From positions 60,629-124,628 of the forward strand of contig NW_005179129.1 in NCBI RefSeq assembly GCF_000350225.1: 64,000 nt of DNA. The letters are read 5' to 3'. The notes below the pieces were generated by a model. The model had not been told where the DNA came from and made no database searches. It worked only from the letters and a program-made list of their open reading frames with translations. The position numbers were made by a program, and so were the translations under genes. The stretch comes from Chondrus crispus. Its lineage: Eukaryota; Rhodophyta; Florideophyceae; Gigartinales; Gigartinaceae. Positions 33,350 to 43,013 of the stretch are shown here, piece by piece. Every line of letters begins with the position of its first letter. Position 1 is the stretch's first letter.

Positions 33350-34740
33350 GTTACTTCAGAAGGGGATTAGGGGCTAGCTGCCGGGTCGTGGTTGATTTCT
33401 TGCGACGCGGACTTTACACACCGCCTGCTCCGTTGTTGCTAGCTTGCGATATGGGGAATACCTGCGTGTTGGCAATCTTTGTGTCGAGGCCAATGTAACC
33501 ATTTCTGTTGCCGGCTTGGTCGCAATGAAGCTCCACGAAGTCATCTTAGCAACAATCGGTTCCCCAATACATATAAAATGCATCCTCCATATCCGGGAAA
33601 TGTCCTTCGCTACTCTCCTGTGCAGCAGTGATGCTAAAGATCCGGCATGCACGCCATCTGGTACAGCCTCAGCGCCCCTGAAAAAAAAACCCCGCCGACT
33701 GGATCGCAGAAACGTTCATGCCAGCGACGCCTTCCTTTTCCTTGATCTGTGCGAAAACGTTCGCATGAAGACGTAATCCCCTTTCACTGTTACGCACCGT
33801 TCGCAAGCTCTCTTATACGATGGCGTACATCAAGGTACAAGGCGGTGTCGCGGAAGAATTTGTGCATGCCTCAAGTTCATCGCCTCTGAAACGTTCTTCA
33901 TATCCGTATGCAACCAATAGAAGCACTGTGCACCTCCCAACGCTGCGCCAACCATAAACACATCGAGGCGGGAATGTAGTGTCATCTCGACTGCTAATCT
34001 GAGAGTGAAGGTTTGACGGCGCACGGGTTGTTAGTGGGCATGAAAGGGGCTGGGGACTGGGAACTGCTGTTGCTGGGCTTGCCACAGGGTTCATCAAAAA
34101 TGTGAGCAGAGTTTATACAGTAATACATACACCTTTCTTGCAGAGGTTGAACATCACTGTCCGTTGTCACTACACAGGACAGCACCGTAGCACTTTTCAG
34201 AGTGGAAAATGTCCATCTTCAAACACCATTAGCCATAACTTCTTTAAGATTGAATGGATGAAGATTTATGAGCACTGGACATAGTTTGAGTTCAGTTCCG
34301 AATGCCAAACGCTGGACATGAGAAGGAGATCTGTTCAGCTTCTACAGACGCGTACAGCAGTTAACAGGAGCCCCGTTTCATTGTACTGGATATTTTTTAA
34401 GTTACTCTTTCTCGCCAGAACTCAGTAAGAATGTATTATTTCCATTGAATTGAGAGTCATTCTCTGGATAACTGAGACAGTAACCAAGGTCATTACGCGA
34501 CGTAGAAAACCACAATCACGCTGCCGATCTATTCCAGGACAAGGGCAGACGATGTTGGACGATTACAGGGTCAAAACATATGTGAATGCAAATGTGGATG
34601 TGAGCTTGCCTGGATAGGGGTTCGTTGGCGTTGGCTGGCTTCACTGATCCACCGTTAATGAGGGGAGTGGGTTCAGCCTCTTCCAGGTTGACTTTGGGGG
34701 AGGGCCCTGCGCAAAGGGAAGTCCCGTAGTCCCGCGGTGT
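33350..34740. other. Intergenic, no gene recognised
   Basis: Short frames on both strands. A minus-strand frame at 34024-33830 has a hydrophobic segment (VFMVGAALGGAQCFYWL) that could be a transmembrane relic. Nothing else can be supported. Confidence 0.25.
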
Positions 34741-34757
34741 GGAAACGTGATGATGAC

Positions 34758-34786
34758 GTCATGCCCTGCAGTCTGCAGGGCATGAC
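34758..34786. repeat. Perfect hairpin, 14-bp arms
   Basis: GTCATGCCCTGCAG (34758-34771), one T, then its exact reverse complement (34773-34786). The left arm with its flank (ATGACGTCATGCCCT) recurs near 34936-34950 without the right arm. Possibly the end of a foldback element or a MITE border. Confidence 0.6.
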
Positions 34787-34916
34787 TCCGCATTGGGCGA
34801 CCATTGATAAAAAGGGGATAAAATAGCAAAGAAAATACTTTAAATATACAAACACTGATCGCATTTGATTTGAGACATATATTTCATATTATAGTTTCAT
34901 CGAACACGTCTTGTCG

Positions 34917-35160
34917 CGGGGGGCAGAAACGTGATTATGACGTCATGCCCTACGTTTAGTTCCGGCGTCAGTTCCCGCGGGACGATACGTTTTGGGCACA
35001 TGTCAAGATCGATACGTAATGACAAAAAACGTATCGTCCAGGCCTGATTTGACGTATGTGCGATTTTGGTACTGCCTACGGTATATGGCCCAAAACGTAT
35101 CGTGCCGGGCGGTTTTAACGGCGACAGTTTTCTGGTGGGACGATACGTTTTAGGCCGATT
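34917..35160. repeat. Foldback cluster built on CGATACGTTTT
   Basis: The string ACGATACGTTTTGGGC and its reverse complement alternate: forward at about 34983, inverted at about 35026 and 35087, forward again near 35140, with another inverted copy near 35374. Two nested stem-loops can form, the first closed by GGACGATACGTTTT against AAAACGTATCGTCC. This is typical of a foldback or MITE-like element. No coding capacity. Confidence 0.55.
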
Positions 35161-35569
35161 TACACGGCGGCACCATCATACGCGCTGTATTTGCAACATT
35201 GCTGTTGGCAATTTCTGACTAAAAGTTTACCGACAGCGGCGCACAGCCAATAAAATGTCAGTGCGCAAAATCTGGTTTTAGCCGTGTGCGATTAGAGGCG
35301 CATGAGCAATATTATTAACTTCATATTTTATCACGTACCATGTCCCTCGTCTGCCAAGATTGTCAGATGCTCAAAACGTATCGTGCTGGGGGGGCAATTA
35401 CAGCAGGCAGATTTAGTGGCAGGGCCTTATACTGCACTAACAGTGTCCCAATGCGCATGTACGAATTACACAATAAGCCGGCGTAATTTATGTCCTGAAC
35501 ATCAAAGCTTTCTAAGATATTTACTGCGCAAAATTGAAAAGCGCCGTATGCAGGTTTCGATGATCGTTG

Positions 35570-36070
35570 CCTCAACGACGCATTTTGGACGGGTGTGTCA
35601 GAGATGCGTTGGGGAGGGATGCGCGCACGATGCGTTCTGGAGAGGTGCGTCTAGGATGCCAGCTGAGGGGGTGTGAGAATGATGCGTTGGAAGGGGTGCC
35701 AGAATGCTACGTTGGAGAGGGGTGCGCTCGTGATGTGTTCTATAGGGGTGCGCTCATCATTCGTTTTAGAGGGATGCCAGAATGATACGTTCGAGAGGGG
35801 TGCACCCACGACGCGTTCTAAGGGGGTGCGAGATTGATGCGTTCGGGAGGGGTGCGCCCATGATGCCGTCTGGAGGGGCGCGAGAACAATGCGTTTTGGA
35901 AGGGTGCGAGAATGATACGTTCCGGACGGGTGCGCCCACGATGCGTTCTGAAGGGGTGCGAGAATGATACGTTCGAGAGGGGTGCGCCCATGATGCGTTC
36001 TGGAGGGGCGCGAGAACGATGCGTTTTGGAAGGGTGGGAGAATGATACTTTGGAGAGGGCTACTCGCAAG
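35570..36070. repeat. 26-bp GC-rich minisatellite
   Basis: At least fifteen degenerate units of the type TGCGTTCTGGAGGGGTGCG plus CCCATGA or AGAATGA, alternating with TACGTTCGAGAGGGGTGCG variants. The unit is 26 bp where it is cleanest (about 35880-36050), so every reading frame stays open for a while and encodes only repeat peptide. Its TACGTT core echoes the neighbouring CGATACGTTTT foldback motif. Confidence 0.7.
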
Positions 36071-36427
36071 ACGCGTCCTGCAAGGGGCCTGAACGGTGCG
36101 TTGGCATGTTTCTTTTCTGTTTCAGCTACTTCTGTAATAGATGGCCGTTACGAAAGCACAAGTGTAAATTTTGTGGGGTTGTTTGTGTAGTGGAGAAACA
36201 GCAAAACGGCACAATTAGTGAGCATAGCAGTTGGATATGGCGCGACGTAGAAGATGTATAAATGAATGATTCAACAAAAACGGCGGGTAGTGATCGCACG
36301 GGCACATGGAAATTTGAGAATCGCTGTGACATGTGAATGGTTCCGTTTTCGAGAAGATTGAAGCTTTCTATCGTTGAGAGTTTATTGAAAATGTGGTCCT
36401 AATACTGCAGTATGTGGATATCGAAAA

Positions 36428-38793
36428 CTACTGGCAGTCCAGTTGGAGAAGACCTTGATGTATGGCCCAAGCCAGTGGGAGCCATATTGTCTGAGGCATA
36501 TCGTCGTTATTCTCGTCAGCGGACTCTATGGATGCATCCGAGAAGATGACCGCTAAGTCCTTCTCAGTGACCCGGGCCGGGCGGTCACGGAGAACGGAGT
36601 TGAAGCGGCAAAGGATTTCGGAAGGGAACAGGTTTTCAGCGATCTGTTGCTGGAAAGACTTCATTCGCCAAAGGTTCCAGGCGAGTGATATCATAGGACG
36701 TAGATCGCAACGACCGTATTGGCCGAATGTGCGGTGAAGTGGTTGGCCAAGGCAGTGCGAGAGGCGGCAATCGTAGCATTTGAGAGGGGCTTTTCTTGGG
36801 ACGGGGCAAGACGGGACGAAATGGGTCGTAGAGAAACAGGCATAGCAGCTTCTTTCCATGAATGGACAGTCATTCTGAGGATGTTCCGTACCGGAACGGC
36901 GGGGAGAAGCGTGGCATAAGAGACACGTCGTCTTGGTTAGGAAGAGGAATTGAGTTACTAAATGAACCGTGGATTCGGTGTCAATTGCCTGGAAGTGATT
37001 AAATGGCAACGATAGGGGAGGTGACGGGGAAGGGAAAGGGTTTGTGAGAACATTAGGTTGGGTTTGGCGCGCCATACTGGGAGAAGTTCGTAAGCTCTTG
37101 AATGAATTTCTTCCCGATGGTGGAAGTGATGCGGGCTGTTTGCCCGAAAGGACTTGCTTCAAAGATGGTGACGCCGTCGGAAGTGACCGTGGACGGACTG
37201 GAAATGGTGCTTGCTGCATTGAAGGTGATGCTGAAGGCAGCAAGCGTTCACTTGATTGTTGTGGGGAGAAGCTAAGGATTCTTCGAACTGGAGGGGCTGG
37301 AGGGGGGTTGGTTGGAGCGGATTGCTCAATCAAGAGAAGCATTTCATCGAAGTTGTGCTGCGTGGATGTGGTGGCTCCGATTTGGTTTTGCCGTTGAGGC
37401 TCGAGATGGTTTTGATTTTGATCTTGATGTGGAGGTGGCAACTGCGATTGCGATGGTGTCTTCTTCGTAGGCGGCTCCGCCTCTTCCCTTTCGTCGTCTT
37501 TGCCGATTTTTATTATATCGCAGCCATCACGAATTGCGCTCCTTGCTCCTTCACCGCTGCCTGGCTCAACATTTGCATCGATTTCGCTCGCATTTATCAT
37601 GTCGTCATCACCAGCGTGGCTCTCTTGTTCAGAAACGGATCCTAAATCGGATGAGACCTCGTCTTTGTCAGGTCCTTCGTCGAAGGAAGACTCCGGCAAC
37701 GTGTTTTTGCGACGCTGGAGATGTTTCTTCGCTCCTTGCACCATCTTACATTTCTCTTGAAGCTGCAAAAGCAGCGGTGCGGATGCGTCAATACAGTCGA
37801 AGTCAATGTCCGTCATTACAGCAGGAGATCCGAGTTCAGCGCAGCAATCCCGGCTGTACCTGTTCCGCACATGCAGTCGTACCAGAGCCCGCCGGGCTTG
37901 CAGTACGCAAGACCCAAGTCTTTCAGGAGTTCTATCGACTTCTGCTCACGACGAATTTGCTTACGGCGCCGCGAGCCGCGTGGCGCACGTAGCCCAGAGG
38001 TCTGAGTGCTGTAGACGTCGTCCGTATCGAGGTATCCCTCAAAATAGGAGTTCCACAGGAACTTACCCGGAAAGGGACTGACATGGTCGATAATATTCAC
38101 TGTTCGAGTTCGCGTTGTATGTTTAAGATATGAATAGGGCTGGTCCAAATGCGTAAATCGATCGATGCTTTTGTAGAGCACAAGAACCAGTTCCTGTCCG
38201 TTATCCGGTCTCCTCACCTTCCCAGGCGCTCGTCGCCGAAGCACTACTTCCCTTTCGATGGTAATTGGTATTATTTTGAAGTAAACCAGACAACTGGAGC
38301 CCATGTTCTGTAGCGTTTTCACAATTAGGACATAGGTCTGCCATGAACAGAAAAGCAGTATATTCCCACGCGTTGCACAGGCCTCTGCTGCATGAGTTAC
38401 GACTCGCTTCACATCTTCCGCGCTAATAAAGTCTCTAGTGCCCTTTGATACGCCAATATTATAGGGTAGATCGACAATGACGAGCATTGCTCTGCCTCGA
38501 ACATGATCTCCAAAGTAGGATTTTGATGAGAATAATTCGAACGACTCGCGGAACATTTCGATATTCATGCAAGAGAGCTTTTCTCTTGCTACAGCGGATG
38601 CTTCGATGTTGAGCACCTGCTTCCCTTTCGGTAGGGGCATCTGTAGAGCCGTGAGTGAGCCTGGAGTGTTTGAATCATTGGGTAATCCCGGCGTATGTGG
38701 AGCACACTGAACATCGTAATCAGAAAGGGGGCCTTCCTCATCAGATAATTCTGGCTGAACCGGTGCAGGACCACCGGTTTCGCTGTCGCCCAT
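36428..38793 (-). pseudogene. DNA methyltransferase (N4C/N6A type) with zinc-knuckle tail, locus 1
   Basis: Amino-group DNA methylase in which the catalytic motif precedes the SAM-binding motif. Seen: AMLVIVDLPYNIGVS (motif IV, DPPY variant DLPY), later WYDCMCGTGTAGIAAL (motif I, SAM-binding loop). One base is missing near 37846; past it the other frame gives ELGSPAVMTDIDFDCI, as expected after motif I. The tail is proline/glutamine-rich and ends in Cys/His clusters (CLLCHASPRR, CYACFSTTHFVPSC, CYDCRLSHC), of which the second is a CCHC knuckle. The ParB-like frame (38849-40096) lies just upstream on the same strand; the methylase frame is open back into a G run near 38880, so the two were probably one protein. 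First ATG at 38793. Confidence 0.7.
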
Positions 38794-38848
38794 TTCATTT
38801 TTTTCTGCGACCCCGTTTCGAGACACCTGAGCGACGTTAGTCCTTCTC

Positions 38849-40096
38849 TCAGCTACGCGGCATCTTGTCGCGCTGTCCTCCCCCCCCCGCCCGTGCCGCC
38901 TGCAGGAGTGCGGGCGGAATCATGTGGGAGGTGTCAGCAGCTGTTCCCTGGTCTGAAATCTGCTCTGCAATCAATTTGTCTGCCGCGCCAGTGTTCACCA
39001 TATGCAGCAGCTCGCGGCGAAATTCACCCGTCGGGGATTTCTCTGGTACTGTACAGTTCTCGTCCACTGCCTGGAGGCCAGCATCATCGTTCACGTAGAC
39101 ATTGTAGCCCAGATAGCCGAGTAGCCGAGAAATATGCGTGGACGTTACGGTCATCGCAAAACTAGCAGCATCCACCTGTGATTTTGTCACCGCCCCAGTA
39201 TCTTTCTTGAGAAATTTCACGCGCGTAATCAATCTCTTTTGTTGTAGGCTAGTCAGCTTGTGAATCCCAGTTGCCTTCGTGTTTGAAGACGTCCAGAGAT
39301 TTTCGTATCCGATCTCCGTCATCACGCTCTGCATGAGGTGGAGCGCTGGCCAATGAAACTTCCGTGCAATCTGCAGGCGCTGCCGAAATGTGTTCTCAGA
39401 TTCAAATCCCTGAGCGGGAGAAGAGGCAAACTTGGAATTGTCCGAAACGCGGGCATAGGCTGCTGCATCCTTTCTGCGGCCATTACTGGCAAGAGAATAA
39501 TACATGTCCATGGCCCATCGCACGAGGTGTAACTCTCCATCTACAGCCCTGACTTGGTCGAGAAGGTGCTTGCCAGCCACAAGCATATCCGCGTAGGTGA
39601 CCTTCACGCGATTGGATGACGCAGCATTAAGCATCGTGCACAGCATAACCATGGAATGCCTGCTGCACGTTCGGAGCAGTCGGGCTTGTGGCCGCATCTC
39701 CTTGAAGTCCTTGCGATCTTGTGGAGTGGGAGCCTCCTCTGCCAGCATAACCAGGGCTTCGAGCAACGCGGCGCCATCGCACACACCATACCACACATTT
39801 CCCGTCTTTTCCCACTCTTGGATTGCGCACTCGGCGGTTGGGTCGTCACCGGCCTTGCCGGCTTCAACGAGATCCGACGGCAGCGTCTTGTACACAGTCA
39901 GGGCCGCGGAAGCTGACACAAAAGACAGAGTTGAGATGCTGTGGGCGAGCGCACGTACACGAGATTTAGAGACAGCGCGAATGCGCGCACCGGGCACACA
40001 CCTCGCCGGGTCAACGTGCACGAAGCCGTCAAACATGTCGGCGAAAGACATTGCGCTCTCGGCCTCATGACCATCACCGGCCGGCGGGCTTTCCAT
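38849..40096 (-). CDS. ParB-like nuclease-fold protein, locus 1
   Basis: ParB N-terminal domains bind nucleotide and DNA and in phages are often fused to DNA methylases. Seen: FVHVDPARCVPGARIRAVSK and RVRALAHSISTLSF, which match the ParB start (V-P--I--N--R------V--LA-SI---G), then WYGVCDGAALLEALVMLAEE in the position of the ParB G-x-R-x-A helix. The arginine of that box is missing (GAA), so activity is uncertain. The rest is helical, with many basic residues, without a known domain. The frame is open further upstream, through 40177 and the hairpin at 40234-40287; ATG 40096 is the first methionine. It ends beside a run of about nine C (38880-38888 region), after which the methylase frame begins. 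Confidence 0.55.
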   Translation of the reverse strand: MESPPAGDGHEAESAMSFADMFDGFVHVDPARCVPGARIRAVSKSRVRALAHSISTLSFVSASAALTVYKTLPSDLVEAGKAGDDPTAECAIQEWEKTGNVWYGVCDGAALLEALVMLAEEAPTPQDRKDFKEMRPQARLLRTCSRHSMVMLCTMLNAASSNRVKVTYADMLVAGKHLLDQVRAVDGELHLVRWAMDMYYSLASNGRRKDAAAYARVSDNSKFASSPAQGFESENTFRQRLQIARKFHWPALHLMQSVMTEIGYENLWTSSNTKATGIHKLTSLQQKRLITRVKFLKKDTGAVTKSQVDAASFAMTVTSTHISRLLGYLGYNVYVNDDAGLQAVDENCTVPEKSPTGEFRRELLHMVNTGAADKLIAEQISDQGTAADTSHMIPPALLQAARAGGGGQRDKMPRS

Positions 40097-40233
40097 TTCG
40101 CCGACTTCGAGCAGATGTGCGATAAATCTAGTAAATTGCTTCTGATCGTAGTCCTCTGCAAACGAGCTGCTGCGCAATGCGTCCTCACTCGATGTTGTAA
40201 AGGATCCAGTGCCATCTGCACAGTGAGATGACT

Positions 40234-40287
40234 CGGCTAGGCTGAGTTGGCCTGCTTCATGCGAAGCAGGCCAGCACAGCCTAGCCG
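40234..40287. repeat. 54-bp nested palindrome upstream of the ParB-like gene
   Basis: Outer arms CGGCTAGGCTG (40234-40244) and CAGCCTAGCCG (40277-40287), inner arms GGCCTGCTTC (40249-40258) and GAAGCAGGCC (40263-40272), symmetrical 4-base internal loops and an ATGC apex. All 21 paired positions are perfect. It lies about 140 bp before the ATG of the ParB-like gene; the ParB-like frame remains open through it. Could be a transposase or ParB recognition site, an element terminus, or a transcript hairpin. Confidence 0.7.
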
Positions 40288-40979
40288 ACGCTGATCACCA
40301 CGTGACCGTCTGCACGTAGAGAAGTTGACGTGTTCATCAGCTCATATCCCTATCCCCATAACACTGTCAGCAAAGAACGAATAAACGATACTCGGTGTGT
40401 GGAAGAGGCAAAAATATTAGCCAAGGCAAAGAATATCGACATTTCGGGATATCATGCCCTTCCTTACAGCGATCTGAGAGTTATGACAGTGTTTTTTCCG
40501 AAGTTTTACGATTTTCTTCTGCCAACAAATATGTTTGGACCTCTTATGACCTGAATAAACATTATCGGGTGCTTGCTGACAGTGGGTTCAGTCTTCTTCA
40601 ATCGAAACAACGGCAGCGTGGATTCCGAGCGAAGAAATGTAAACAGTGGACAGGATTCGGCTCATGCGTCTGGGAGGGATCCTCGCGAGCCGAAAAATGT
40701 GAATGTTGAGTTCGAGAAAGTTGGAGTGGAGCATTGTACACACAACTCTGGGAGCCATATCTTTAATCTTTCACCCTTCCCCCTTCCTAGCCCCTCTTTA
40801 CTTTTCATATTCAATTTCCAAGCCTTCCGTCCCCGTCTCCGCACTTGGTGCGTTTCCGCCGCTATCGTCATTCCCTGGTCGCCTTCCAATGCGTGATTTG
40901 CCCGTGACGGCGTCCCCGGGCACCCACACATTCGCTTGAGCTTGGCGACCAGTTTTTCCGCCTCGCCTTCCTCCATTCT

Positions 40980-42519
40980 GCGCCGCAATCCTGACGTGCG
41001 TTGCTGCACTTGATGGATCTCCCAATATCTCCGTTCGCGACAACCGCCTCTCTCAACTTATCTTAAAACTCCTTGACAATGCTCCACTCCTGAATGTTCA
41101 ACCGGGTCGCCAAGATGTTGCTACTCATTTCCCAGTACCAAACTGTAGTGCAATGCGCCTGTCGGGCAGAGACCGCGGTCCGATGGTCCAGCAAAAACAA
41201 CAACAGCAACAAAAAGAAGAACTGCCGACGGCACAGCGCTACGGAGTGTCCGACTCTCCCTTCTCCGTTTAAACGAGCTTGCGACTCGTAGTAGCTCGGA
41301 TCCCTGATGGGCGGGGCACAAAGAAATAGCCCGGCCCGGGATCGGTGTGGTAGAGACTTGCGAAGAGATCTGCTCGACGAGTGTGGAGTGGGGCGCGTAC
41401 GTAGGTACCCCGGTTCCACTGGGTTGTAAGGCCAATGCTCGTTGAGCTTCTTCGACACCTTGTAACGCGACAAGGCCTTCGACGGGGGCGTCGCAACGCA
41501 GCCCGACGGGATGAAATGAAAGTAGCAGCGCTACGTCAACCGTGCCGCCCGATGGCTCGAAACACCTACACCGGTTCGGTCGCAACCGATACCGATGGTA
41601 CCAATACTGGCTCGTATTACGATGGAGCCCTTCGAGGGAGACGTCGTTGCAACGGTCTCTGTCGGAAAATGGGTCACAGTAGCGGCGCTACGTCAACTGT
41701 GTCGCCCGATGGCTCGAAACACCTACACCGGTTCGGTCGCAACCGAGGCCGATGGCACCAACACAAGATAAGGGAAAAATAGGTAGAATTAGAGATAGAA
41801 AAGGATAGGGAAATAAAGGAAAGAGAAAAGGGAACCTCGAGCAATAGAGGATGCCGTAGGCTTAGGTAAAAGGGAGCGTCTTGATAGAGACGGACTTCGA
41901 CCAAGGCGACATTCAACTCCGGCAACTCGGGTTACCTTTACTGACTTGGTCGTCAGAGGGCTAAGGTATATATCGCCCCGCCGGAGCCAGTACAGTAGCT
42001 CGCGGCGCTAGATCCTAGATCTAATCTAGTGTCAGCAAAATTAATGCCAACTAATTAACTAAATAAAATAAAATAATTAAAATTTAAAACTGTGCAATTA
42101 TTCACACGTGTGTCCCCCAAACCCGGACTACTTTTCATATCCAAATGTTTTCCTTTCTTTTCACCCCCCTTTCCAGGTGCGTCTTGCACTACAAAAACCG
42201 CATCTGCCTCCTGATTATCGTCCTATCGCAGCATTTTATACACCTCGACGGCCGCTTTGCACTGGCCACCTGGAGGAGAAAATTGACTAAGGTCAGTCGA
42301 GAAAGGGACTGGGATGATGTGGGCGTGGACCCTTATGCAATCGTATTTGTCGAGTCGGAGTTTGTACCAGAACTGGAGTCTCATGATGATTTAGAGGCGT
42401 TTGAGAAATTGCTGATGGGTGCCCCCGTAGCGAGGCGAATGGCGCTGAAGAAAAGGTTTCCAGACGTCCAGGTAAGGCCGTCCAACCCAGCTGAGTTTGA
42501 GTTTGAAGATGAGGACTGA
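40980..42519 (+). pseudogene. Unidentified host-like coding region split by solo LTR-B
   Basis: Left of the LTR the plus strand encodes a protein-like frame (ILTCVAALDGSPNISVRDNR, LILKLLDNAPLLNVQPGRQD, ending at 41143). Right of the LTR a frame resumes (LPPDYRPIAAFYTPRRPLCT) to a stop at 42288-42290; another phase then gives an acidic segment (DDVGVDPYAIVFVESEF, AFEKLLMGAPVARRMALKK) to 42519. Together they suggest one gene disrupted by LTR-B and by a later frameshift. I cannot name the protein. A short inverted copy of ACAATGCTCCACTCC lies at 40720-40740. Confidence 0.3.
41144..42193 (-). repeat. LTR-B, solo LTR in minus orientation
   Basis: 1050 bp, homologous to LTR-A along its length, with the same TGTAGTGCAA and TTGCACTACA ends. 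TATA and AATAAA signals read on the minus strand. No purine tract or primer-binding site adjoins it and no retroelement gene flanks it, so it is a solo LTR left by recombination between two LTRs. The flanking pentamers are caaac (41139-41143) and aaaac (42194-42198), an almost intact 5-bp target duplication. Confidence 0.75.
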
Positions 42520-43013
42520 TATGGCCTACCTAAGCAGGATTCCATGTAATACTCATAGGGGTATTTGTTCGTTCCCTCTCACGGGAAGTTTGTATGCGAT
42601 TGCTGGGGATATACAACATCTCTGTCACCCGTTTATAGTTTGCCGTGAACTGACACATGTTGACGCATGGAGACAGTTCAAGCAGGACTAATTTGCTGAG
42701 CGAGGTGTGCATATAACAACAACATGGAACTGGATTTGAAGATAACGACATGAAATCTCCCTTTTCATTTCTCTCCAACTCATAGTCAACTTTGGAGCTC
42801 CGCGCACCATTTTTGTTACAGCAATCCGTCTCTTCCTCCCACAAACCGTTGTAACTATCATCCGCAAATCAAAAAACCGCCATCGACGGCGTTATAACGC
42901 CGTGTGCAGACTCTGAATATTCATAAACTGCACTAAATCTCCGCGAAAGCCTTGGTCCGTCATTTTTAATCCATGAGCGCGCTGCCGAATACTTTCTATC
43001 CTCGCTTGCTGAT

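Noticed and set aside
35560-36070. Protein-coding repeats in several frames of the minisatellite
   Set aside because: The 26-bp unit cycles through all frames, so the open frames are a by-product of the repeat.
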